From Oscillospiraceae bacterium (lineage in GTDB: Bacteria > Bacillota > Clostridia > Clostridiales > Clostridiaceae): a stretch of DNA of 5,333 nucleotides. The notes beneath the pieces were generated by a model. It made no database searches. It was not told the origin of the DNA and saw only the letters and a program-made list of their open reading frames with translations. This document shows, piece by piece, positions 1 to 5,333 of this stretch. The DNA is taken from positions 1 to 5,333 of the forward strand of contig WQUF01000198.1 in NCBI GenBank assembly GCA_009785875.1, given 5' to 3'. A program made the translations under genes and the position numbers. Each line of letters starts with the position of its first letter. The stretch's first letter is position 1.

Positions 1-1075
1 CCTTTGCAATAGCTTTTTCAGCTATCTCAGCTAGTACATCCTCAGTAAATTCCAATTGAACATTGTCAAGCTCAAATATTTTTTTATACTGAGAAACAAG
101 GGCATTTTTTGGTTTAGTAAGTATATTTATTAAAGCCTGTTTATCAAGAGAATTAAGTGTAACAATAACAGGCAATCTACCTACAAATTCTGGTATAAGT
201 CCATATTTTAATAAATCCTCTGGCTGAATTTCTTTTAAATACATTCCAATATTTTTTTCTTTCTTTGATTCAATAGGGGCTCCAAAACCTATTGAAGAAT
301 TTCTTGTTCTCTTTTCAATTATTTTCTCAATTCCATCAAATGCACCGCCACAAATAAATAAAATATTGACTGTGTTTATCTGAATGAATTCCTGATGTGG
401 ATGTTTCCTCCCACCTTGTGGAGGAACAGATGCTACTGTACCTTCTAAAATTTTTAATAGAGCTTGTTGCACACCTTCACCAGATACATCTCGTGTAATT
501 GATGGGTTCTCAGACTTTCTTGCAATTTTATCTATTTCATCTATATATATTATGCCTTTTTCAGCTTTCTCAATATCATAATCTGCATTTTGTATTAATC
601 TAAGTAAAATATTTTCAACATCCTCACCTACATAACCAGCCTCCGTTAATGTAGTGGCATCTGCAATGGCAAATGGAACATTTAAAAATTTAGCTAATGT
701 TTGAGCCAAAAAAGTTTTCCCACACCCTGTTGGTCCCATGATTAGTATATTGCTCTTTTGAAGTTCAACATCATCATCAACAGTATAATTAATCCTCTTA
801 TAATGATTATAAACTGCCACAGCTAAGGATTTTTTTGCTTCATCTTGATCTATCACATATTGATCTAGATAATTTTTAATTTCTTGTGGCTTAGGTAAAC
901 TATCCATATCAGATGTATATTCTTCAACAAATTCCTCATTTATTATTTCTGAACATAAGTCCACACATTCATCACATATATACACACCAGGTCCAGCAAT
1001 AATTCTCCTTACATTTTCCTGCATTTTACCACAAAATGAACATTTCACCTGTTTTCTATCATCACTCTTTGCCAT
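1..1075 (-). CDS. clpX: ATP-dependent Clp protease ATP-binding subunit ClpX (C-terminus cut by window edge)
   Basis: ClpX is the hexameric AAA+ unfoldase that recognises tagged or native substrates, unfolds them with ATP and threads them into ClpP. The reading frame is open from an ATG at 1075 to the window edge, giving 358 codons; the family is usually about 415-425 residues, so roughly 60 are missing. Visible in order: the N-terminal zinc-binding domain with Cys12, Cys15, Cys34 and Cys37; Walker A GPTGCGKT at 114-121; pore loop GYVG at 147-150; Walker B IYIDEID with Asp179-Glu180; the RKH loop at 223-225; the ClpP-docking loop IGF at 262-264; and the GRLP arginine finger at Arg300. The sensor-2 arginine would lie in the missing part. 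The start is fixed by a GAGGTGAT ribosome binding site just upstream and by homology of the residues before the zinc domain. clpP ends 18 nt upstream on the same strand, so the two are cotranscribed. No frameshift is seen and all visible key residues are present. Identification is firm. Confidence 0.97.
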   Translation of the reverse strand, partial: MAKSDDRKQVKCSFCGKMQENVRRIIAGPGVYICDECVDLCSEIINEEFVEEYTSDMDSLPKPQEIKNYLDQYVIDQDEAKKSLAVAVYNHYKRINYTVDDDVELQKSNILIMGPTGCGKTFLAQTLAKFLNVPFAIADATTLTEAGYVGEDVENILLRLIQNADYDIEKAEKGIIYIDEIDKIARKSENPSITRDVSGEGVQQALLKILEGTVASVPPQGGRKHPHQEFIQINTVNILFICGGAFDGIEKIIEKRTRNSSIGFGAPIESKKEKNIGMYLKEIQPEDLLKYGLIPEFVGRLPVIVTLNSLDKQALINILTKPKNALVSQYKKIFELDNVQLEFTEDVLAEIAEKAIAK

Positions 1076-1093
1076 TTCATCACCTCTATATTA

Positions 1094-1684
1094 TTATTTT
1101 TTCTTTTTAGACATCATTATTTGATCAATTAAACCATAATTCATAGCTTCTTGAGCAGACATGAAATAATCTCTCTCAACGTCTTTTTCAATAGTTTCAA
1201 GCTTTTGACCAGTTCTTTCACTTAGAATTCTATTTAAATTATTTTTAGTTTTTATCATTCTTTCAGCATGAATCCCTATATCGGTAACTTGACCTTGAAA
1301 CCCACCTAAAGGTTGATGTATCATGATTTCACTGTTTGGTAGTGCAAATCTTTTACCTTTTGTACCCGCAGCCAGTAAGAACGCACCCATAGATGCAGCT
1401 AGCCCTAAACAAATTGTAACCACATCAGGTTTAATATATTGCATAGTATCAAATATTGCCATTCCAGCGTTTATTGATCCACCAGGGCTATTTATATATA
1501 AATTGATGTCCTTATCTGGATCCTCTGCCTCTAAAAACAATAGTTGGGCAACTATAAGGCTTTGCGTGACATCATTTATTTCATCGCATAACATCACAAT
1601 TCTATCTTTAAGTAATCTGGAAAATATATCATAGGATCTTTCTCCTCTATTTGTTTGCTCAATAACCATTGGCACTAAACTCAT
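1094..1684 (-). CDS. clpP: ATP-dependent Clp protease proteolytic subunit ClpP
   Basis: ClpP is the cytosolic serine peptidase that forms a tetradecameric chamber and degrades proteins delivered by ClpX or other Clp ATPases. At 196 residues it has the usual length. The catalytic triad is complete: Ser98 in the GLAASMGAF motif, His123 in MIHQP, and Asp172 in ERDYF. The oxyanion-region NSPGGSI (65-71) and the ring-contact handle segment GGFQGQVTDI (127-136) are present. The N-terminus starts MSLVPMVIEQTNRGERSYDI, close to the mature N-terminal segment of other Firmicute ClpPs. The ATG at 1684 has GGAGGT seven nt upstream, which favours it over the internal Met6. Upstream lies trigger factor (143-nt gap with a likely promoter), and clpX follows after 18 nt. 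The C-terminus ends in four lysines, a small oddity of unknown meaning. I see no CtsR or CIRCE-type operator upstream, so heat-shock control is not evident. Identification is firm. Confidence 0.98.
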   Translation of the reverse strand: MSLVPMVIEQTNRGERSYDIFSRLLKDRIVMLCDEINDVTQSLIVAQLLFLEAEDPDKDINLYINSPGGSINAGMAIFDTMQYIKPDVVTICLGLAASMGAFLLAAGTKGKRFALPNSEIMIHQPLGGFQGQVTDIGIHAERMIKTKNNLNRILSERTGQKLETIEKDVERDYFMSAQEAMNYGLIDQIMMSKKKK

Positions 1685-1710
1685 TACACTACCTCCAAAA
1701 TAGTTTATAT

Positions 1711-1738
1711 ATTATATTATATCATATTGACACGTCAT
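1711..1738 (-). promoter_or_regulatory. Probable sigma-A promoter for clpP-clpX
   Basis: On the minus strand ATGACG (1738-1733, 4 of 6 matches to TTGACA) is followed after 16 nt by a perfect TATAAT (1716-1711). Transcription would start near 1704, leaving a short leader with the GGAGGT ribosome binding site. A second, overlapping TATAAT sits 5 nt further upstream. The region is very AT-rich, so -10 matches are cheap and the weak -35 limits confidence. Readthrough from tig is also possible because no strong terminator is visible between the genes. Confidence 0.45.
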
Positions 1739-1770
1739 TAAACATTACAATAATATTACAAAATATTAAA

Positions 1771-1812
1771 GTCAGAAATTATATTTACCTAAAAAAGCTT
1801 AATAAATCTGAC
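1771..1812 (-). repeat. Inverted repeat in the tig-clpP intergenic region
   Basis: The 6-bp arms GTCAGA and TCTGAC are perfect and about 30 nt apart, just after the tig stop codon. A further TTTA/TAAA pairing inside needs an asymmetric bulge, and a moderately U-rich stretch (TTTAATATTT) follows on the tig transcript. It might be a weak terminator or attenuator between tig and clpP, but the stem is short and the loop long, so it may have no function. Confidence 0.2.
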
Positions 1813-1827
1813 AAAATACAATATTAT

Positions 1828-3123
1828 TTAATTTAAAGGGTTATTTTCCTTCATTAAAAGATCCATAGCTTTGCTTCTCTTAACATTGCTTATAATGCTT
1901 TCTCTTTGAGATTTTAATAGAGAACTAGCATATTTTTGAGTATCATTTGGCGAATAAGTTTTTGCTATTTCGCTAGCTTTTTCACTAATTTCATCTTCTA
2001 AGGCTACTATATTTTCTACTTCAGAAATTTTATCCAAGATTAAAGATAGCTTGATTTTATTTATTGCTGATTCTCTCATATTATTTCTCATTTTTTCTTG
2101 TGTTATTCCTGTATAAACTAAATATCTACTTAAATTTAGTCCTTGTTGTTTTAAACTTGATTCAAGATCATTTACCATAGAATCAATTTCCCTATTAATC
2201 ATAATTTCAGGGACATCAATTATTGAATTATTCAACACTTCTTCTAATATTTTATCTTCAGTTTCTCTTCTTTCGCGCTTAGAATTTTCATTTTCTAATT
2301 TCTTCCTAATGCTTTGCTTTAGTTCTTCTAGCGTATCAAATTCAGAAACATCTTTTGCAAATTCATCATCAAGATCAGGAAAGATCTTTATTTTTATGTC
2401 ATTTAATGTGACTACAAATTTCACTTGTCTACCATCTAGTTCTTCTTTTTTGTAATTCTTGGGGAAAGTAACAAATACATCTTTAGTCTCCCCTATCTTC
2501 ATCCCTATAAGCTGCTCTTCAAAACCATCCACAAACGTTTTTGAACCAATTTCTAATGAATAATCTTTACCTTCTTCCCCATTAATTGGTATGTTATTAA
2601 TATATGCTTTATAGTCAATAATTGCTACATCTTTCTGCTCTAATTCAGAATCAGATCCCTTGCTTTCAAGTATAATATTTTTTTCAACCATATTATCTAT
2701 TTCTTTATCGATTTCTTCATCCTTAACAGGATATTTAATAGGTTCCAATTTTAGATCTTTATATTGTCCTAATATAACTTCTGGCTGTACAGTAACTAAA
2801 GCATTATATTCCAGCCCTTTTCCATCACCAACACTAATCAATTCAATTTTAGGATTATCCACTGGTTTTATAGAATTTTCTTTAATCACTTCTTGAAACG
2901 TATCATCAACACAAATTTGTGCAGCATCATCATAAAAAACACTTTCTCCATACATTTTCTTTATTAAATTAAGTGGTGCTTTACCTTTTCTAAAACCTTG
3001 TATATTAAAACTTGAAGCATTTTTCTTATATGATTTTAATATAGCATTTTGAAATATCTCATCTTCTACATTTACTCTAATCTTTACCTCATTTTTATTA
3101 GTTCTTTCAATACTTGCATTCAT
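1828..3123 (-). CDS. tig: Trigger factor, ribosome-associated chaperone and peptidyl-prolyl isomerase
   Basis: Trigger factor binds at the ribosomal exit tunnel, shields nascent chains and can isomerise proline bonds. The protein has 431 residues, the normal length. The N-terminal ribosome-binding domain (about 1-145) carries the signature GFRKGKAP at 43-50, whose Phe44-Arg45-Lys46 match the ribosome-docking residues of the family. An FKBP-like isomerase domain follows (about 160-245), with FVDGFEEQLIGMKIGE at 197-212. The C-terminal domain (about 246-431) is rich in Glu, Lys and Ser, as expected of the helical arms that form the chaperone cradle. The ATG at 3123 has GGAGG seven nt upstream. 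It lies upstream of clpP-clpX on the same strand, the common Firmicute arrangement linking folding of new proteins to degradation. It has its own strong promoter immediately upstream. Nothing is missing or disrupted. Identification is firm. Confidence 0.97.
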   Translation of the reverse strand: MNASIERTNKNEVKIRVNVEDEIFQNAILKSYKKNASSFNIQGFRKGKAPLNLIKKMYGESVFYDDAAQICVDDTFQEVIKENSIKPVDNPKIELISVGDGKGLEYNALVTVQPEVILGQYKDLKLEPIKYPVKDEEIDKEIDNMVEKNIILESKGSDSELEQKDVAIIDYKAYINNIPINGEEGKDYSLEIGSKTFVDGFEEQLIGMKIGETKDVFVTFPKNYKKEELDGRQVKFVVTLNDIKIKIFPDLDDEFAKDVSEFDTLEELKQSIRKKLENENSKRERRETEDKILEEVLNNSIIDVPEIMINREIDSMVNDLESSLKQQGLNLSRYLVYTGITQEKMRNNMRESAINKIKLSLILDKISEVENIVALEDEISEKASEIAKTYSPNDTQKYASSLLKSQRESIISNVKRSKAMDLLMKENNPLN

Positions 3124-3155
3124 TTAAATTCCTCCTTTTCACACTAATAAAAAAC

Positions 3156-3184
3156 ATTATATATCAAAACATGATATATGGCAA
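3156..3184 (-). promoter_or_regulatory. Probable sigma-A promoter of tig
   Basis: On the minus strand TTGCCA (3184-3179, 5 of 6 matches to TTGACA) is followed after exactly 17 nt by a perfect TATAAT (3161-3156). Transcription would start near 3149, giving a leader of about 26 nt that contains the GGAGG ribosome binding site. The promoter begins only 21 nt after the stop codon of the upstream membrane-protein gene, so tig is probably transcribed independently as well as by any readthrough. Confidence 0.65.
3159..3179. repeat. Perfect inverted repeat spanning the tig promoter spacer
   Basis: The arms ATATATCA (3159-3166) and TGATATAT (3172-3179) are perfect 8-bp complements around a 5-nt centre. 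The element fills the space between the -35 and -10 boxes and overlaps an edge of each, which is where a repressor operator would sit. It is AT-rich, so chance is possible, but the position is suggestive. Confidence 0.4.
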
Positions 3185-3205
3185 CAATATAAAAATATTA
3201 TCATA

Positions 3206-4084
3206 TTATCTAGGGACTATAGAATTATCTGCCTTTAAATAATAATTTTTACCAGAATCAGTTATTTTTAATCCAATTTCATCTAAATCCAGAATTTCTA
3301 TATTTCCTGGTGGTAGATCAAACATACATTTATGTACATCTGTAGTTATATCATAAATCCATAAATATAAATTCAAATTATTCGCAATAAAATATGGTAA
3401 TCTACTTCTATATGCAATTTCATCTTCAGTTAAAAATTTCGCCATATCGTGCCATAAATAATTATTATTAAATCTTGCCAATTGATCTGATTTATAGTAT
3501 TTATCGCTTGATCCTCCAGTAGCAATATAAACCGTCTTAGTAATATTTTTATAGGTATTGTTATTAAACATTATGTACATATCCTGATTTGTTTTATCAA
3601 TTATACAAACTCTCTTTTTAGATGGGCTTAGTGTTATATAATCAGCATCATCACTTTTTCCTGTAAATAATATCTGGTTATTTTTTTCTTCGTAATATAT
3701 TTTAATGTCCCTTCCTGAAGCAAGCTTAAGCGTATAATATTGAACAACCTCTACTGGTTTTATTTGTGCTTGGGAGGTTTGATCAGTTGTACTTTGTATT
3801 ATATTCTCACTTTTGTTAATCTGTGATTGGGTATCATTAGTATCATTAGTTTGTTCATTAGAAGTATTCAAAGTATTTTCAGTAGCAGTACTTTGGCTTT
3901 CAGGAGCTACAACACCAACATAATTTTGATTTATCCAAAAGAAAAGTTTATTTATTTTATCATTAAAGATAGCAAATATAGTTAAAATAACGCATATAAC
4001 TAATATTACTACTAATGTATTCCTTCTACGTATTCTTTTAACTGTTTCATGATATTTGCTACTAAATATACTAGGTTTTTTCAA
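3206..4084 (-). CDS. Uncharacterised single-pass membrane protein with a low-complexity linker and extracellular domain
   Basis: I do not recognise this 292-residue protein as a named family. It has a basic cytoplasmic N-terminus (KRIRRR at 16-21) and one hydrophobic segment (about 23-40). An Asn/Thr/Ser/Gln-rich stretch without predicted fold (about 61-110) follows, then a C-terminal domain (about 111-292) rich in Tyr, Asn and Ile. The positive-inside rule puts that domain outside the cell. Segments such as ITLSPSKKRVCIIDK (150-164) and a later LYLWIYDITTD resemble beta-propeller blade strands of the TolB/WD-like type; this is inference from pattern only. Translation starts at TTG (4084), supported by GGAGG seven nt upstream and by the lack of any other in-frame Met before residue 169. 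Its stop lies just before the tig promoter, and it is divergent from the secreted-protein gene at 4383. A role in envelope sensing or assembly is possible but unproven. Confidence 0.85.
   Translation of the reverse strand: MKKPSIFSSKYHETVKRIRRRNTLVVILVICVILTIFAIFNDKINKLFFWINQNYVGVVAPESQSTATENTLNTSNEQTNDTNDTQSQINKSENIIQSTTDQTSQAQIKPVEVVQYYTLKLASGRDIKIYYEEKNNQILFTGKSDDADYITLSPSKKRVCIIDKTNQDMYIMFNNNTYKNITKTVYIATGGSSDKYYKSDQLARFNNNYLWHDMAKFLTEDEIAYRSRLPYFIANNLNLYLWIYDITTDVHKCMFDLPPGNIEILDLDEIGLKITDSGKNYYLKADNSIVPR
3832..3849. repeat. Tandem 9-bp repeat inside the linker of the membrane protein
   Basis: TATCATTAG occurs twice head to tail, encoding part of the Asn-Asp-Thr repeats (residues 80-85) of the low-complexity linker. 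Such an in-frame unit could expand or contract by slippage and change linker length without breaking the gene. Confidence 0.6.
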
Positions 4085-4106
4085 CTTGCTACCTCCTTCT
4101 AAAGCT

Positions 4107-4134
4107 ATAATATTATTATAAAATATGTTTTCAA
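4107..4134 (-). promoter_or_regulatory. Possible promoter for the membrane-protein gene
   Basis: On the minus strand TTGAAA (4134-4129, 5 of 6) is followed after 16 nt by TATTAT (4112-4107, 5 of 6). The start would fall near 4100, directly before the ribosome binding site, leaving an unusually short leader. Other TATAAT sequences lie nearby (4120-4115 and 4150-4145) but lack a good -35, so the exact choice is uncertain. Confidence 0.3.
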
Positions 4135-4320
4135 TTAATTATACATTATAAATGAAAATATTTAATATTTTTTAATAAAAAACATCATTAATAAACAAAT
4201 TTGTATGCTAAGCCTTTGATTATCATATTTCCATATATCAAATATTATTATATCTCTTATAAAAATATCGGTAAATACAATTATACTTTTTAACAGATAT
4301 AAACTAAATTTGTATTAACA

Positions 4321-4349
4321 TTGACAATAAGATCATGTCATCTTATAAT
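4321..4349 (+). promoter_or_regulatory. Consensus sigma-A promoter of the secreted-protein gene
   Basis: A perfect TTGACA (4321-4326), a 17-nt spacer and a perfect TATAAT (4344-4349) make this the best promoter in the window. The start would be near 4356, with a leader of about 27 nt carrying AAAGGAGG (4367-4374) eight nt before the ATG. The -35 forms part of a short inverted repeat (TGACA-N9-TGTCA, 4322-4340), a possible operator. Confidence 0.8.
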
Positions 4350-4382
4350 TAATATAATAAACTACCAAAGGAGGATATATCT

Positions 4383-5054
4383 ATGAATAAAAAAGTTTTC
4401 AAATTCCTTTTGGCTATATTTATTTTCACTTTATTTTCACTAAATATTGTGTATGGAGATAATTTCGATTTAGAAAAAAATATTATAATATATAGTTTAA
4501 ACAATTTCTTTACTGATTATTATAGTTGTTTAACAAATCTAGAAATAAAAGATTTGTCTTCATATTTTAGCAACACAACTTCTGAAGAAAAAAGCAACTA
4601 TCAGCTCAATTATGAAGCTTTAAGGCTTGAAATAAACATTTTGAAAGCTAATAATGAATTATCAAACACATATACAAGATCAAATTATTCATTTTCTAAC
4701 AATATCAAAAACATACAATTTGATAGCAATTTCGCTACAATATCATTAACACAAGAAGTAAATGTAACTGACCCATTAAGCTTAAAAATAAACACGATAT
4801 ATAAGGAATTTGTTATAAAACTTAAAAAAAATTATAATCAATATCAATATGTAATAAGTACGATTGACTCAAATTCTTATTATGTAGGTCTTTTAAAGAA
4901 TATTACACCTAAAGATGGTGACTATAAAGAATCAGCTGATCTTTATTTTAATGAAACAAAAAACTTAATGGCAAAAAATAATCCTTCAAAAAAATCTGAA
5001 GAAGGTAATCCATTTTCTTTAAAAAACATATTATCAAAAATATTTTCTAATTAA
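4383..5054 (+). CDS. Putative secreted protein resembling the non-catalytic N-terminal part of amidase-domain proteins
   Basis: This 223-residue protein begins with a clear signal peptide: basic MNKKVFK, a hydrophobic core (about 8-23) and a likely cleavage after VYG (about residue 25). There is no lipobox cysteine, so it is probably released or wall-associated rather than a lipoprotein. The mature part starts with acidic and aromatic residues (NNFFTDYYSCLTNLEIKDLS), then a helical segment and alternating strands (about 100-155). It ends in a Lys/Ser/Asn-rich tail. The layout, with an FFxxYY...L...D.S.YF opening and a later strand block, recalls from memory the N-terminal region of clostridial secreted proteins that carry a C-terminal putative amidase domain. 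Here no such domain follows; the gene ends in a clean stop and the next 99 nt are non-coding. The function is unknown. It stands alone, with its own consensus promoter and a terminator after it. The start is fixed by AAAGGAGG eight nt upstream and by the signal peptide. Confidence 0.85.
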   Translation: MNKKVFKFLLAIFIFTLFSLNIVYGDNFDLEKNIIIYSLNNFFTDYYSCLTNLEIKDLSSYFSNTTSEEKSNYQLNYEALRLEINILKANNELSNTYTRSNYSFSNNIKNIQFDSNFATISLTQEVNVTDPLSLKINTIYKEFVIKLKKNYNQYQYVISTIDSNSYYVGLLKNITPKDGDYKESADLYFNETKNLMAKNNPSKKSEEGNPFSLKNILSKIFSN

Positions 5055-5064
5055 GAATGAAATA

Positions 5065-5112
5065 AAAAGAAGGTTAATCACCATAGTTATGATGTTAACC
5101 CTCTATTTTTCT
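5065..5112. terminator. Likely bidirectional intrinsic terminator between convergent transcripts
   Basis: The arms GGTTAA (5072-5077) and TTAACC (5095-5100) pair. Inside them CA/TG and CAT/ATG can extend the stem around an AGTT loop, with one bulge and one mismatch. On the right a T-tract (5106-5110, then CTTTCC) serves the rightward secreted-protein transcript. On the left an A-tract (5065-5068 and neighbours) becomes a U-tract for the leftward 5S-tRNA transcript. The A- and T-tracts can also pair to lengthen the hairpin. Position between convergent units supports the call. Confidence 0.65.
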
Positions 5113-5153
5113 TTCCTCAATTATTAATAATGTATACAAGCAATTAAATTAAA

Positions 5154-5225
5154 CTCCGCAGAAAGGATTCGAACCTTCAACCTATCGGTTAACAGCCGAG
5201 CGCTCCACCGTTGAGCTACTGCGGA
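5154..5225 (-). tRNA. tRNA-Asn, anticodon GUU
   Basis: A 72-nt cloverleaf is complete on the minus strand. The acceptor stem TCCGCAG pairs with CTGCGGA and is followed by discriminator G. The D stem is GCTC/GAGC, and the anticodon loop CTGTTAA carries GTT (Asn, reading AAC and AAU). The T arm GAAGG-TTCGAAT-CCTTT has one G-U pair. The 3' CCA is not encoded (TTT follows the discriminator), so it must be added by CCA transferase. The outermost anticodon-stem pair (27-43) is C with U, a mismatch. The gene lies only about 8 nt after the 5S rRNA on the same strand, so it is processed from the rRNA operon transcript. Confidence 0.97.
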
Positions 5226-5233
5226 TCATTCAC

Positions 5234-5333
5234 ACCTGGCAAAGACCTAATTTCCCACAAGGCTGCCCTTGCAGTATCTTCAGCACTATAAAGCTTAACT
5301 TCCGTGTTCGGGATGGTTACGGGTGTTCCCTTT
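5234..5333 (-). rRNA. rrf: 5S ribosomal RNA (5' end cut by window edge)
   Basis: The minus strand shows the 5S hallmark segment ACACCCGTAACCATCCCGAA, then CACGGAAGTTAAGC, and ends near GCCAGGT. About 100 nt are visible, so about 17 nt of the 5' end lie beyond the right edge. The 3' boundary is estimated to within a few bases from the end of the conserved GCCAGG helix strand. Together with the adjoining tRNA-Asn it is the tail of an rRNA operon; 23S and 16S would be expected further to the right, outside the window. Confidence 0.95.

Larger units (their letters stand above)
4085..4382. other. Divergent intergenic region, 298 bp, very AT-rich
   Basis: This stretch separates two divergent genes for envelope proteins and has no plausible coding sequence; the longest ATG-started frames I tried stop within a few codons. 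It holds a weak leftward promoter near 4107-4134 and a perfect rightward promoter at 4321-4349. It also holds an AT-only palindrome (AAAATATT-T-AATATTTT, 4155-4171), a 10-bp direct repeat AAATTTGTAT (4197-4206 and 4306-4315), and CCATATATCA at 4231-4240, which also occurs in the tig promoter. Runs of A and T near 4172-4182 could give DNA curvature. Confidence 0.7.

Noticed and set aside
1323..1634. Open frame of 103 codons on the plus strand, antisense to clpP
   Set aside because: It lies wholly inside the firmly identified clpP gene, has no convincing ribosome binding site that I can see, and its product resembles no known protein.
1728..1733. Plus-strand TTGACA as the -35 of a rightward promoter
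   Set aside because: No good TATAAT follows on the plus strand at 16-18 nt, and a transcript would run antisense into tig with no gene to serve.
1685..1827. Possible CtsR or CIRCE heat-shock operator upstream of clpP
   Set aside because: I looked for the tandem GGTCAAA heptads of CtsR and for TTAGCACTC-N9-GAGTGCTAA of HrcA. Neither is present; TGACGTGTCA near 1728-1737 is only a short palindrome.
2660..2896. Open frame of 78 codons on the plus strand, antisense to tig
   Set aside because: It is enclosed in trigger factor coding sequence. The low-complexity Ser/Ile-rich product is what the complement of Glu/Asp/Asn-rich coding produces.
4155..4171. AT palindrome AAAATATT-T-AATATTTT as an operator or origin element
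   Set aside because: It is made only of A and T in DNA of extreme AT content, so chance is a sufficient explanation; no DnaA boxes or other origin features are nearby.
4152..4175. Short ATG-started frame in the divergent intergenic region
   Set aside because: It stops after seven codons and has no ribosome binding site.
1..5333. A novel defence, mobile or biosynthetic system
   Set aside because: The recognisable genes are housekeeping and the two unknown proteins show no nuclease, transposase, toxin or modification-enzyme motifs. No direct repeats with insertion-type boundaries are seen, and the tRNA-Asn 3' end shows no duplicated attachment site within the window.

Overview
The window looks like ordinary chromosome from a low-GC Firmicute, most likely a member of the Clostridia. 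The DNA is very AT-rich, ribosome binding sites are strong (GGAGG, 7-8 nt from the start), promoters are of the sigma-A type, and the gene order tig-clpP-clpX is the one usual in this group. I cannot name the species from the sequence alone.

Layout. Positions 1-4084 are read leftward (minus strand). They hold, in order of transcription, an unrecognised single-pass membrane protein (4084 to 3206, TTG start), trigger factor (3123 to 1828), ClpP (1684 to 1094) and the first 358 codons of ClpX (1075 to the left edge). Tig, ClpP and ClpX form a protein quality-control cluster: trigger factor meets nascent chains at the ribosome, and ClpX unfolds substrates and feeds them to the ClpP protease. clpP and clpX are 18 nt apart and almost certainly cotranscribed. 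tig and clpP each have a credible promoter of their own.

Positions 4085-4382 are a 298-bp AT-rich divergent intergenic region. It drives the membrane protein gene leftward and an orphan gene rightward (4383-5054). The rightward promoter is a perfect TTGACA-N17-TATAAT. The rightward gene encodes a small secreted protein that resembles the N-terminal, non-catalytic part of clostridial amidase-domain proteins, but it ends before any enzyme domain. This is a resemblance from memory, not a search result.

The right end is the tail of an rRNA operon on the minus strand: 5S rRNA (its 5' end is cut by the window edge) followed by tRNA-Asn(GUU). This operon converges on the secreted-protein gene. A hairpin flanked by an A-tract and a T-tract lies between them and could stop transcription from both sides.

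I found no mobile element, CRISPR array, toxin-antitoxin pair or defence system. The points most worth checking are the two uncharacterised envelope proteins and inverted or shared short repeats overlapping the tig and orphan-gene promoters.
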